The position numbers and the translations under genes were made by a program. Below, in pieces: positions 9,037 through 17,364 of a stretch of DNA of 64,000 nucleotides (position 1 is its first letter; the number at the start of each line of letters is the position of its first letter). The notes beneath the pieces are model-generated. The model saw only the letters and a program-made list of their open reading frames with translations, ran no database searches and had not been told where the DNA came from. The DNA comes from Nocardia pseudobrasiliensis NBRC 108224. Its GTDB lineage: Bacteria > Actinomycetota > Actinomycetes > Mycobacteriales > Mycobacteriaceae. The DNA lies in contig NZ_BDBS01000032.1 in the NCBI RefSeq assembly GCF_001613105.1, forward strand, positions 1-64,000. Direction: 5' to 3'.

Positions 9037-9879
9037 ATGTGTCTGGTGTTGATCGGGTGGCGCGCGCACCCGGATTATCGGCTGATCGTCGCCGCCAATC
9101 GCGACGAGTTCTACACCCGGTCAACCGAATCGCTGCGCTGGTGGCCGGAGGTTCCCGGCCTGCTCGCGGGGCGCGATCTGGGCAACGGCACGCGCATGCC
9201 CGGCACCTGGCTGGGCCTGATGCCCGACGCGCATCGCTTCGCCACGGTGACCAATGTGCGCAATCCGGCCGAGAGCCGCCCCGCCGCGCCCTCGCGCGGG
9301 ACCCTGCTGCTGGACTACCTGCGCGATTCGGTGGGCCCGGAGAAGTTCGTCCGCTCGGTCGCCGCGGCCCCGGACGATTACTACGGCTACAACCTCGTGG
9401 TCTCGGATCTGGAATCGCTGTGGTGGCACAGCAATCGCAGCACGCTGACCCCGACCGAACTGCTGCCCGGGCTGCACGGGCTGTCCAATGGCGCACTGCT
9501 CGGCTCGGGAGATGTCCACAGCGACATCACCATTCGCACCGACACCGGAGCGCCCGCCTGGCCCAAGGTACGTGACGGCCTGACCGCCCTGCGCGAGGTG
9601 ATCCGCACCGATCCGGCCGATACCGCGGCCTATTTCGACGTCCTGGCCGATCGCACCGTGGCCCCGGACGACCAGTTGCCCGGCACGGGGGTATCCAAGC
9701 GGCGCGAACGCGCGATCTCCCCGCGCTTCATCGCCGATATCGTCCACGGAACCCGCTGCGGCACAGTGCTGCTCGTGCGCGAGGACGGCACATTCGAAAT
9801 GGCCGAACGCACATTCGGGCGACTGGGTCGTCCACGTGGCGAGGTATCGTTCAGCGGCACAATGCGATTGCCCGACTGA
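9037..9879 (+). CDS. NRDE (TANGO2-like) family protein
   Basis: 280 residues. Begins MCLVLIGW with the family's Cys2, and has the diagnostic Asn-Arg-Asp-Glu tetrad at residues 21-24 (AANRDEFY), then WP....LLAGRDLGNGT and GTWLG blocks, all conserved in NRDE/TANGO2 proteins. The eukaryotic relatives affect haem and lipid handling, but the bacterial function is unproven. The ATG is close behind the upstream terminator, with no obvious ribosome site. It is a single-gene unit that ends at a bidirectional terminator shared with the next minus-strand gene. Confidence 0.85.
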   Translation: MCLVLIGWRAHPDYRLIVAANRDEFYTRSTESLRWWPEVPGLLAGRDLGNGTRMPGTWLGLMPDAHRFATVTNVRNPAESRPAAPSRGTLLLDYLRDSVGPEKFVRSVAAAPDDYYGYNLVVSDLESLWWHSNRSTLTPTELLPGLHGLSNGALLGSGDVHSDITIRTDTGAPAWPKVRDGLTALREVIRTDPADTAAYFDVLADRTVAPDDQLPGTGVSKRRERAISPRFIADIVHGTRCGTVLLVREDGTFEMAERTFGRLGRPRGEVSFSGTMRLPD

Positions 9880-9887
9880 CAGACGAA

Positions 9888-9919
9888 AACGGCCCGTACT
9901 CCGAGGAGTACGGGCCGTT
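9888..9919. terminator. Bidirectional terminator between convergent genes
   Basis: A 15-bp perfect stem (AACGGCCCGTACTCC and its complement) has only a 2-base gap at the apex. A-rich sequence lies on the left flank. It sits 8 bp after one stop codon and 12 bp from the other, so it can serve both genes. Confidence 0.85.
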
Positions 9920-9931
9920 CGAGGCCGAAAC

Positions 9932-10726
9932 TCAGTTCTGCGGCGCGTTCTGCGCCTGCTGCTGCTTGGCCAGGTTCTCGTCGCTCCACTGCGTGCTGCC
10001 CGGTGCGGCGGTCATCGTGTTGACCAGGTCGACAGCGGTCGCAATCAGCGCGGGACCACCCACGGCGACTGTGCCGAGAATGCCGCCGATGCCCGCACCC
10101 AACGGAAGACCCGCGAGGCAACCGACACCGAACAGCGGGAGGCCGAAGATGCAGCCGACGACCGCGCCGATCGCGGTGCCGACGAAACCGCCGACAGCCG
10201 TGGCGATTCCGAACTTGCTGGCGAAGTCGTTCATCGCCCGCTGGTTCTCGATCGGGGAGGCGACATCCTTGAGCACGACGCGGTTTCCGTCGCGCGTGAT
10301 CTGCTGCGGCTCGACCTGCGTCTGGTTCGCGATCGGCGCCACGGTCTTGTCGGGAACCAGTTCGAGCTCTTTACCCTCGCCCTTGATCTCCGGCTTCACC
10401 TGGACCTGCTGACCAGCGAAGGTGTAGGTCAGCGGCAGGGTGACCACCGTGGCGCCCTCGGCATCCTTGATGTCGACGGTGTCGACCTGGGTGGCCTCTT
10501 CCCCCGGCTTCGCGGCGACCTCGGTCTTCGACAGCTGGAAAGTTCCCCCCTGCAAGCGCGTAACCACCGACTTCGGCGTTCCGGGCTGCTGCGCATCCAC
10601 CAGCTGGACCGAGTAGTTGATGCCCTTGGCGGCCGGAGCGGCCGGCTCAGCGTGGGCAGTTCCCAGCCCAACGGTCATAGCGCCCACGACCAGGGCGCCC
10701 ACCGCAGTACCTCTGCGGAACTTCAT
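9932..10726 (-). CDS. Secreted glycine-zipper protein of unknown function
   Basis: 264 residues from the ATG at 10726. A signal peptide (MKFRRGTAVGALVVGAMTVG, cleaved near AHAEP, about residue 25) is followed by a beta-rich domain with many charged residues, then a hydrophobic Gly-rich segment (GFVGTAIGAVVG, GAGIGGILGTVAVGG; about 185-230) like a glycine zipper, and a Gln-rich tail. Glycine zippers often mediate membrane insertion or oligomerisation. I do not recognise the family. A longer open frame continues upstream but lacks a credible signal sequence. A shared terminator lies at its 3' end. Confidence 0.7.
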   Translation of the reverse strand: MKFRRGTAVGALVVGAMTVGLGTAHAEPAAPAAKGINYSVQLVDAQQPGTPKSVVTRLQGGTFQLSKTEVAAKPGEEATQVDTVDIKDAEGATVVTLPLTYTFAGQQVQVKPEIKGEGKELELVPDKTVAPIANQTQVEPQQITRDGNRVVLKDVASPIENQRAMNDFASKFGIATAVGGFVGTAIGAVVGCIFGLPLFGVGCLAGLPLGAGIGGILGTVAVGGPALIATAVDLVNTMTAAPGSTQWSDENLAKQQQAQNAPQN

Positions 10727-11074
10727 TCGGTTATCCAATCCATCATCAGGTTTCGCTGTGCTCGACGTCCCCGCGAGAGCCCACGCATCCCTCAGGTCGA
10801 TCCCTGCGGAACCCTCCCCGAGCGGGGTGAAGACGGCACAGCAAGCAGGACGACTGGAGCCTAGTCGAATAGCTGACCAGAAGCGAGATCCGTTTTCCGC
10901 CAATCCAACTAAGCCTGTCCTGGGTTCAAGTCTTCGTTTGCCGGGTTTTACCGTGATAGCGAACCGCGGTCACACATATCCCCAGGAAAGTGGGTGAGGG
11001 CGGTCACAATACGGGGTGGGTCAAGCCCCCGCAAGCTGGGGCAGGCCGACCCGCAAGCTTATGATGGACAGACC
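10727..11074. other. Intergenic region upstream of etfD and the glycine-zipper gene
   Basis: About 350 bp separate the two divergent genes. I see no coding sequence. The part near 10880-10990 is AT-richer than its surroundings, consistent with promoters for the minus-strand gene. No riboswitch I could recognise. Confidence 0.4.
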
Positions 11075-11094
11075 AAGTTACCGGCGGGTAACTT
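11075..11094. promoter_or_regulatory. TetR-type operator at the etfD promoter
   Basis: AAGTTACC-GGCG-GGTAACTT is a perfect 8-bp inverted repeat. A candidate -10 (TAGGAT) is at 11104-11109, so a bound repressor would cover the -35 region. Its core, TTAC-N6-GTAA, recurs upstream of fadE5 at 54785 and, with one mismatch, at 54812. The regulator is not in the window. Confidence 0.65.
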
Positions 11095-11175
11095 ACTGCC
11101 CGTTAGGATACGTGCAACCGCGGTGGCATCAGCCCTGCCACCGGATGCTCGTTGAACCGAAGGAAGGGTCGCGAC

Positions 11176-14100
11176 ATGAATGCCCTGACAGTGACGCTGG
11201 GCACGATTGGGGTGATGTTCAGCCTATTGGCGTGGGCATCATTCGTCGGCGGCGTCACCAAGATGGTGCGAGCCATCATGATCGGACAGCCCGCCCCGGA
11301 CCGATGGCGGCCGTTCTTCCCGCGCCTCAAGACGATGATCGTCGAATTCCTGGCGCATACCCGGATGAACAAGTTCCGCACGGTCGGCTGGGCGCACTGG
11401 CTGGTCATGATCGGATTCCTCGCCGGTTTCATCCTCTACTTCGAGGCCTACGGGCAGACCTTCGAACCCGAATTCCACTGGCCGATCATCGGCGACTGGC
11501 ACATCTATCACTTGGCCGATGAGCTGCTCGGCATCGCCACCGTGATCGGCATCGTCACGCTGATCGTGATCCGCCAGCTCAACCACCCGCGCGTACCGGA
11601 ACGCCTGTCTCGCTTCAGCGGTTCGAAGTTCGGCCCGGCGTACACGATCGAGCTGATCGTGCTCATCGAGGGCCTGGGCATGGTGCTGGTGAAGGCGGGC
11701 AAGATCGCCACCTACGGCCATTCCACGGCGTGGACCGATTTCTTCACCATGCAGGTGGCCAAGCTGCTGCCCTCGAGCGTCGCGATGGTCGCGGTGTTCG
11801 CGTTCGTCAAGATGGTCTCGGGCAGCACCTTCCTGCTGCTGGTCGGTCGCAATATCAACTGGGGTGTGGCGTGGCACCGGTTCGCGGCCTTCTTCAATAT
11901 CTATTTCAAGCGTGAGGACGACGGCGGTGTCGCGCTGGGCGCGGCCAAGCCGATGATGTCCAAGGGCAAGGCCCTGGTGGATATGGAGGAGATCGATCCC
12001 GACAGCGACACCCTGGGTGTCGGACGGGTCGAGGACTTCTCGTGGAAGGGCTGGTTGGACTTCACGACCTGCACCGAGTGTGGTCGTTGCCAGTCGCAGT
12101 GCCCGGCGTGGAATACCGGAAAGCCGCTGTCGCCCAAGCTGTTGATCATGTCCCTTCGGGACCACGGCGTGAACAAGGCGCCGTATCTGCTCGCGGGTGG
12201 CCGCAAGGATATGGGCGGCGACGAGGTCGGTCTGGTCGATGCCGAGGGCAAGCCGGACGAGTCCGCGCTGGCGAAGATCTCCGAGGCCGCCCGTGCCGAG
12301 GCCGAGCGTCCGCTGGTCGGCGCCGAGGATGTGCACGGCATCATCGATCCCGAGGTGCTGTGGTCGTGCACGACCTGTGGTGCGTGTGTGGAGCAGTGCC
12401 CGGTAGATATCGAGCATGTCGACCACATCATCGATATGCGCCGCTATCAGGTGCTGATCGAATCGGAGTTCCCCTCCGAGCTGGCGGGTCTGTTCAAGAA
12501 TCTGGAGAACAAGGGCAACCCGTGGGGCCAGAACGCCAAGGATCGGCTGAACTGGATCTCCGAGGTGGACTTCGACGTTCCGGTGTTCGGCCAGGACGCG
12601 GAGAGTTTCGACGGCTACGAGTATCTGTTCTGGGTCGGTTGCGCGGGCGCCTATGAGGATCGCGCGAAGAAGACCACCAAGGCGGTCGCGGAGTTGCTGG
12701 CCACCGCGGGCGTGAAGTTCATGGTGCTGGGTCAGGAGGAGACCTGCACGGGTGATTCGGCGCGGCGCGCGGGTAACGAATTCCTGTTCCAGCAGTTGGC
12801 GATGCAGAACATCGAGCTGCTGAATTCGGTGTTCGAGGGTGTGGAGGATCGCAAGAAGAAGATCGTCGTCACCTGTGCGCACTGCTTCAACGCGCTCAAC
12901 AACGAGTACCCGCAGGTCGGTGGCGCCTACGAGGTCGTGCACCACACGCAGCTGCTCAATCGCCTGGTGCGGCAGCGCAAGCTGGTGCCGGTGTCGCCGG
13001 TGTCGGAGAAGGTCACCTATCACGATCCCTGCTATCTGGGACGGCACAACAAGATCTACAACGCGCCGCGTGAGCTGATGGCGGCCTCCGGTGCGGCCGT
13101 GGCCGAAATGCCTCGGCACGGTGAACGTTCCATGTGCTGTGGCGCGGGTGGCGCGCGGATGTGGATGGAGGAGCAGCTCGGTAAGCGGGTCAACCTCGAT
13201 CGCACCGATGAGGCGCTGGCCACCCTGGACGGCGGTAACTCGCCGTCGCTGATCGCCACCGGCTGCCCGTTCTGCCGCGTGATGCTCACCGACGGTGTGA
13301 CCGCGCGCAAGGATTCCGGCGAGGTCGGCCAGGGCGTCGAGGTCGTCGACGTGGCGCAGCTGATGCTCAATTCGATCGAGCGGGCCGAACCGGCGACGCT
13401 GTCGGCGAATCTGAAGGTGGTCCAGGAGCCCAAGAAGGTCGAACCCGCACCGGAGCCGGAGCCCGCGGTGGCCAGCGCGCCCGCGGAGACGGCCGCCGCC
13501 GAGCCCAAGGCCGCCCCGGCCTCGGGTAAGGGCCTGGCCATGAAGGGTCCGGCGAAAGCACCGGGCGGTAAGGGTCTTTCGATGAAGGGGGCCGCCAAGG
13601 CTCCCGGCGCGAAGGCCGACGCCCCGGCCGAGGACCCCGCCGAGACCCCGGCCGCACCCGCGGCCAAGCCCGGTGGCCTGGCCATGAAGGGTCCGGCGAA
13701 GGCTCCGGGTGGCAAGGGTCTGTCGATGAAGGGCGCGGCGAAAGCGCCCGGGGCCAAGGCGACTCCGGCCGCGGAGTCCGCGGAGGCTCCCGCGGAATCC
13801 GGCACGCCGTCCACGCCGACGGCCAAGCCGGGTGGCCTCGCCATGAAGGGCCCGGCCAAGGCTCCGGGTGGTAAGGGTCTGGCCATGAAGGGCGGCGCGA
13901 AAGCGCCGGGGGCCAAGTCCGCCGCGAGCGAGGAGGTTTCGGCGCCCGCGGAATCGGTGCAGGCCGAGGCCGCGGAGGCCGAGCCGACCGAGGCCGTCGA
14001 GACCAAGTCGACCGAGGCCGTCGAGACCAAACCGACCGAGGCCGTCGAGACCAAACCGACTGTTGCCCCGAAGGGGCTGGCGATGAAGTCCGGTTTCAAG

Positions 14101-14316
14101 CGGCCGGGCGCGAAGGCTCCGGGTGCTCCGAAACCCGCCACTCCGGAACCGGCCGCGAGCGAGGAGGTCTCGGCGCCCGAGGCCACCGCCGACGGCGATG
14201 CGGCGCCCGAGGCCCCGAGCTCCGGCGAGGGCAATGGCGCGCCGAAGCCCCCGGCGGCCAAGCCGGGTGGACTCGGTTTCAAGTCCGGCGCCAAGGCGCC
14301 GGGCCGGAAGGACTGA
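11176..14316 (+). CDS. etfD: EtfD: membrane Fe-S oxidoreductase linking ETF to the respiratory chain
   Basis: 1046 residues. The N-terminal ~260 residues hold about five membrane helices of the nitrate-reductase-gamma type. Two 4Fe-4S motifs follow: CTECGRCQSQCP (about 298) and CTTCGACVEQCP (about 397). Two CCG domains of heterodisulfide-reductase type then include the CCGAGGARMW motif (about 655) and GCPFC (about 696). M. tuberculosis Rv0338c (EtfD) is required for fatty-acid beta-oxidation, passing electrons from acyl-CoA dehydrogenases via ETF to menaquinone. The C-terminal ~280 residues are low-complexity, with repeats of KGLAMKGPAKAPGGK type, making the protein longer than the 882-residue mycobacterial one. 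Start 11176 has GGAAGGG 9 bp upstream. Synteny (iniR, etfD, aspC) supports the name. Confidence 0.9.
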   Translation: MNALTVTLGTIGVMFSLLAWASFVGGVTKMVRAIMIGQPAPDRWRPFFPRLKTMIVEFLAHTRMNKFRTVGWAHWLVMIGFLAGFILYFEAYGQTFEPEFHWPIIGDWHIYHLADELLGIATVIGIVTLIVIRQLNHPRVPERLSRFSGSKFGPAYTIELIVLIEGLGMVLVKAGKIATYGHSTAWTDFFTMQVAKLLPSSVAMVAVFAFVKMVSGSTFLLLVGRNINWGVAWHRFAAFFNIYFKREDDGGVALGAAKPMMSKGKALVDMEEIDPDSDTLGVGRVEDFSWKGWLDFTTCTECGRCQSQCPAWNTGKPLSPKLLIMSLRDHGVNKAPYLLAGGRKDMGGDEVGLVDAEGKPDESALAKISEAARAEAERPLVGAEDVHGIIDPEVLWSCTTCGACVEQCPVDIEHVDHIIDMRRYQVLIESEFPSELAGLFKNLENKGNPWGQNAKDRLNWISEVDFDVPVFGQDAESFDGYEYLFWVGCAGAYEDRAKKTTKAVAELLATAGVKFMVLGQEETCTGDSARRAGNEFLFQQLAMQNIELLNSVFEGVEDRKKKIVVTCAHCFNALNNEYPQVGGAYEVVHHTQLLNRLVRQRKLVPVSPVSEKVTYHDPCYLGRHNKIYNAPRELMAASGAAVAEMPRHGERSMCCGAGGARMWMEEQLGKRVNLDRTDEALATLDGGNSPSLIATGCPFCRVMLTDGVTARKDSGEVGQGVEVVDVAQLMLNSIERAEPATLSANLKVVQEPKKVEPAPEPEPAVASAPAETAAAEPKAAPASGKGLAMKGPAKAPGGKGLSMKGAAKAPGAKADAPAEDPAETPAAPAAKPGGLAMKGPAKAPGGKGLSMKGAAKAPGAKATPAAESAEAPAESGTPSTPTAKPGGLAMKGPAKAPGGKGLAMKGGAKAPGAKSAASEEVSAPAESVQAEAAEAEPTEAVETKSTEAVETKPTEAVETKPTVAPKGLAMKSGFKRPGAKAPGAPKPATPEPAASEEVSAPEATADGDAAPEAPSSGEGNGAPKPPAAKPGGLGFKSGAKAPGRKD
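13525..14110 (+). repeat. Degenerate in-frame repeats in the etfD 3' end
   Basis: Blocks encoding GLAMKGPAKAPGGKG and GLSMKGAAKAPGAK recur at about 13530, 13675 and 13840, with a divergent unit near 14075, and blocks encoding (S/P)TEAVETK recur three to four times around 13980-14055. The repeats are in register and preserve the frame; they make a Lys/Ala/Pro-rich cytoplasmic tail. Confidence 0.85.
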
Positions 14317-14333
14317 GCGGCCCGTAGTCACGC

Positions 14334-14374
14334 CCGAGGGCGGTGTTGCCAGATATTGGCCGCACCGCCCTCGG
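14334..14374 (+). terminator. Hairpin after etfD
   Basis: A 12-bp perfect stem (CCGAGGGCGGTG / CACCGCCCTCGG) with a 17-base loop begins 17 bp after the etfD stop. There is no T-run, so termination may be partial or the hairpin may protect the 3' end. Confidence 0.6.
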
Positions 14375-14620
14375 CGTATTCCCGCTCGGCCGAGCGGGAT
14401 TCGTCGCAGTCATAGCCAGAAGTTTGCGACGCTTCCGAATGGCATTTTTTCGAAACGAACCGACCGCTCCGAAACCGCCTCCGGCAATCGATCAGCGCCC
14501 GGTTCGCCACCGTACTCGGCGAAGATCGAAACCTCTTGATCTGTAACGTGTTTCGATCGACACCATACGAAGATCATTCCCGGTCGAGGCAACCCCGAAG
14601 AGTAGGGGGTTACCTTCCGG

Positions 14621-14654
14621 ACGGTTGACCGTCTCGAGCGAGCGGGCTTACCGT
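14621..14654 (+). promoter_or_regulatory. Promoter of the LPMO gene with a small inverted repeat
   Basis: A -35 TTGACC (14625-14630) and a -10 TACCGT (14649-14654) are separated by 18 bp, and the transcript would have a ~55-base leader. The -35 lies in the inverted repeat ACGGT-TG-ACCGT (14621-14632), a possible regulator site. Nothing else is visible in the 14375-14620 gap. Confidence 0.45.
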
Positions 14655-14716
14655 AATAACCTCTTTTCACTTCGAGCCGATCCGGATCGGATACCCAAAC
14701 GGCTAGGAGTACCCCC

Positions 14717-15472
14717 ATGTCTCGTCGGAGAATTCTGTCGTTCCTCGGTGCCGCCGGTCTGGCGCCACTGCTGATCGCAATCCTGCCCGCCGGTCAGGCG
14801 AGCGCACACGGCTACATCTCCTCACCCGCCAGCCGCCAGGCGCAGTGCGCGCAGAACCAGCTGCCGTGCGGGCCCATCAAGTACGAACCGCAGAGCGTCG
14901 AGGGCCCGAAGGGCCAACTCAATTGCAGCGCAGGCGATTCCCGCTGGAAGGACCTGGACGACGACAGCAAGCCCTGGAAGGTCGCCCAGGTCGGCAGCTC
15001 GATGGCCTTCACCTGGACCTTCACCGCCCGGCACGCGACCACCGATTGGCAGTACTGGGTCGACGGCAAGCGCATCGCCACCGTCGACGGCGGCGGTCGC
15101 CAGCCGGGCCAAAATGTCACGCACACGGTCAATTTCGGCAACCTGACCGGCCGCCACAAGATGATCGGCATCTGGAACATCGCCGACACCGGCAATGCCT
15201 TCTACGCCTGTGTCGATCTCCAGATCGGCAGCGGCCCAACGCCTCCCACCACCACGACGCCACCGCCGACCACGACCCCACCCACCACGACCCCACCGAC
15301 AACAACCACCAGCAACCCCAATCCCCCTGCCGGACAGTGGGCTTCGGGTACGACCTACAGCACCGGCGATGTGGTCACCTACAACGGCGCCCGCTACCGC
15401 TGCCTGCAGACCCACACCGCCCAGGACGGCTGGACGCCACCGACGACACCCGCTCTGTGGCAGGCGATCTGA
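14717..15472 (+). CDS. Secreted AA10 lytic polysaccharide monooxygenase with C-terminal CBM5/12
   Basis: 251 residues. A signal peptide is cleaved after ASA (residue 30), leaving His31 as the new N-terminus, as required for the copper 'histidine brace'; the second brace ligand is His106 in TARHATTDW. The HGYISSPASRQ start is diagnostic of AA10. A Thr/Pro linker (about 172-205) leads to a C-terminal carbohydrate-binding module with W..GTTYSTGDVV and Y.GARYRCLQTHTAQDGW. AA10 enzymes cut crystalline chitin or cellulose oxidatively; the CBM5/12 suggests chitin. It is a monocistronic gene, probably used on environmental polysaccharide. Confidence 0.93.
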   Translation: MSRRRILSFLGAAGLAPLLIAILPAGQASAHGYISSPASRQAQCAQNQLPCGPIKYEPQSVEGPKGQLNCSAGDSRWKDLDDDSKPWKVAQVGSSMAFTWTFTARHATTDWQYWVDGKRIATVDGGGRQPGQNVTHTVNFGNLTGRHKMIGIWNIADTGNAFYACVDLQIGSGPTPPTTTTPPPTTTPPTTTPPTTTTSNPNPPAGQWASGTTYSTGDVVTYNGARYRCLQTHTAQDGWTPPTTPALWQAI

Positions 15473-15528
15473 TCCAACGTCGTCGAGCGGCTGACGGGTG
15501 AGGGACCGCTCGGACACCACAAAAAAAA

Positions 15529-15560
15529 ATTGCCCCCGCCGCTACTGCGGCGGGGGCAAT
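15529..15560 (-). terminator. Terminator for the small exported protein gene
   Basis: A 14-bp perfect stem (ATTGCCCCCGCCGC / GCGGCGGGGGCAAT, 4-base loop). On the minus strand it runs directly into nine U residues, so it is a strong terminator in that direction. On the plus strand it may also stop read-through from the LPMO gene. Confidence 0.85.
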
Positions 15561-15642
15561 TCCTCCTGCAGGGGAGTCGGTGTGGAGATCTGTCGGGAAT
15601 TACCCCACCTCCCCCGAGGTGGGGCCGTTCGGTCCCTGTGAA

Positions 15643-15861
15643 CTACTGGCCGGTGCCGCCGGTGCCACCGCCGGTGCCGCCCGCCTTCGAGCTGCCGGTG
15701 GCCAGCGCCTTCACCAGCTCGGTCAGGATCGACGACGATCCGGTGGCCGGATTGTCGGTGCCCGTGCCGGTGCCGCCGTCCGCGGCCGCCACACCGGCGC
15801 CGGCGATCATGATGCCCGCAGCAGCAGCGCAGGCCATTCCGACAGCACGAAACTTCTTCAT
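15643..15861 (-). CDS. Small exported Gly/Thr-rich protein
   Basis: 72 residues from the ATG at 15861 (MKKFRAVGMACAAAAGIM...), which has GAGGGG 11 bp upstream; an in-frame ATG at 15870 is too close to that site. It has a signal peptide cleaved near VAAA-DGG, leaving a ~45-residue mature peptide that contains one amphipathic segment (SSILTELVKALATGSS) and a GGTGGGTGGTG tail. It has its own strong terminator. Function unknown; small secreted peptides of this kind are common in mycolata. Confidence 0.7.
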   Translation of the reverse strand: MKKFRAVGMACAAAAGIMIAGAGVAAADGGTGTGTDNPATGSSSILTELVKALATGSSKAGGTGGGTGGTGQ

Positions 15862-15870
15862 CAGGAACAT

Positions 15871-16535
15871 ATCCCCTCGAATTGATCCTCCCGCGAGCGC
15901 CGCGGCCGAATTGCCGCGGTCCCGCTGGTCGGCGACTGAAGCGCCGCCGACAACGAATTTCCTATCACGCCGACCGAACAGTGTCCTATCAGTGGTTCCG
16001 CCGCGCGGATCACGTATCGATAGCGGTCCGGTAACGGGTATTTCACGGAGGAAGCTTCACTCTTCGCCGACTCGCGCACCGAATCGACTGTCTTAGTACA
16101 GCCTTATTCGATCGAGGGGCGAATCGATACCTGCGGTCATGGCCGACCGAGCACCATGCCGAGCGGGCCACAGCGATTCGATTGTCATTACCGATATCGC
16201 GTATCCCGAAGCAGTAGGCAACAATTCAGCTACTGTGAGATATACATCACTATCAATTTTTCGTAACGCCAAGCGCTTTCGAGCCGACATAGCTCGATTA
16301 CGCTCATCGCTGCTCAGCGCGCCGAGCCGACCCGCAACCGAGGCCGAATCCACCAGCGTCACTTCCGGTTTCCCCGCCCCGCACCTGCCGAAACCTCGAT
16401 TTCGTTTTCCCGCAGCGAAGTTCGCATCCGCCGGGCAAGCTTGCGACATTCCGCCCGCTCGGGCATTCTGTAGCGTTCCGCCGCGCCAGCCGCCCCGCCG
16501 GCCCACGCGGCGCCGCACAGCAGAAAGCAAACCTC
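15871..16535. other. 665-bp stretch with no convincing gene
   Basis: Long open frames cross it on both strands but have shadow-like Arg/Pro composition and no ribosome site. A distinctly AT-rich patch lies at about 16190-16275, which could hold promoters or mark an insertion boundary. It adjoins the left end of the phage-tail island. Confidence 0.4.
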
Positions 16536-16955
16536 GTGGCGCACCAGACCTACGATTACGACAAGACCGACCGAATCCCCCTGGACCAGCTCCCGTGGCC
16601 GCAATCCCCCGCGGACATGCCCTACCCTGTCCGCGCGGCCCAATTCGCCACAATCGCCCTGGCAGCCTTCGGCCTGTTCCTGTCGATATTCGGTTCCACC
16701 GCGGGAAATCCCGAAGCCGTCGGCGCCCTGGTCTTCGGCTTCCTTCCCACCTGTATAGCCGCGGCGGCGTGCCTGCGATTCGCCCAACGCGGCCGAATCG
16801 CCCACACCACGGTAATAATCTGCGGCGCGATAGAAATACTCTTCGGCCTGGCCGGAATGCTCAATCACACTCCGCCGGGCCTACTGGGATTGCTGTGCGG
16901 CCTCACCACATCCGCGACGCTGACGCGGCCATCGGCACGAGCCTGGTTCGCCTGA
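16536..16955 (+). CDS. Small polytopic membrane protein of unknown function
   Basis: 139 residues from a GTG start. An acidic, Pro-rich N-terminus (MAHQTYDYDKTDRIPLDQLPW) precedes about four hydrophobic helices (roughly 33-52, 61-80, 90-109 and 113-128). The pattern resembles DUF4190-like or other small actinobacterial membrane proteins, but I cannot assign a family. No strong ribosome site is visible. It ends 7 bp from the convergent phage-tail genes, so it probably marks the last host gene before the island. Confidence 0.6.
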   Translation: MAHQTYDYDKTDRIPLDQLPWPQSPADMPYPVRAAQFATIALAAFGLFLSIFGSTAGNPEAVGALVFGFLPTCIAAAACLRFAQRGRIAHTTVIICGAIEILFGLAGMLNHTPPGLLGLLCGLTTSATLTRPSARAWFA

Positions 16956-16962
16956 GCGAGAA

Positions 16963-17339
16963 CTAGTTGCTCGCACCCGGATTCGGCGGATACTTTCCAC
17001 CGATAGTGCCGAAGGTGTCCTTCAGATACCAGAAGAAATGCTTCTCGGTGAAGAACGCCTGGGCGTCGGGCAGCCCGGAGGTCGCGGTGTTCGGATCACC
17101 ACCGCCACCAGGAAGCGGCGACGGGAAGCTCCCGGCGCGAATCGCGCAGGTGATGTTTCCGGTGCCGGTCCGGTCCGGTCCGGTACGAACCAGAAGGTGT
17201 ACTTGTACTTCGCGGGGCCGCCGCCGGGCGCTCCCGGCAGATAAGCCTGTTCCGCACCGACGAATTCGGCCGTCGCCGGGACCTGGATGGTCGTCCACTC
17301 GTCGAGCGGCGTGACGGGGATTTTGATGATTTTGGACAT
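16963..17339 (-). pseudogene. Last tail-island gene, out of frame at a CCGGT repeat
   Basis: The reading frame opens at the ATG at 17339 (MSKIIKIPVTPLDEWTTIQV...) with a good coding pattern up to ...FWFVPDRTG, then runs into an Arg/Pro-rich shadow. The downstream frame (GTGNITCAIRAG... to ...YPPNPGASN, stop at 16963) clearly continues the protein. The break falls in four tandem CCGGT copies (17165-17184). Removing one 5-base copy would join both halves into a 123-residue protein. This may be a mutation, a sequencing slip, or a phase-variable switch; a -1 ribosomal shift would also join the frames. Function unknown; the position at the 3' end of the tail genes suggests a minor tail or appendage protein. 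Confidence 0.7.
17165..17184. repeat. Tandem (CCGGT)4 inside a coding region
   Basis: Four perfect pentanucleotide copies lie at the exact point where the reading frame changes. Because the unit is 5 bp, gain or loss of one copy changes the frame; three or six copies would be in frame. Confidence 0.9.
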
Positions 17340-17364
17340 GATTTACTTCCTGTTGTCGAGACGG

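Noticed and set aside
10727..11074. c-di-AMP (ydaO) or other riboswitch upstream of the glycine-zipper or etfD genes
   Set aside because: I looked for the conserved GGGUGAA/CCGAC blocks and did not find them in a consistent arrangement on either strand.
11239..14331. Very long open frame antisense to etfD
   Set aside because: Shadow of a GC-rich real gene: Arg/His/Leu-rich translation without any motif, while the forward frame has clear Fe-S and membrane motifs.
17165..17184. Programmed ribosomal frameshifting at the CCGGT repeat
   Set aside because: No slippery heptamer of X-XXY-YYZ form is present; loss or gain of a repeat unit explains the frame change better, so I kept repeat slippage as the main idea.
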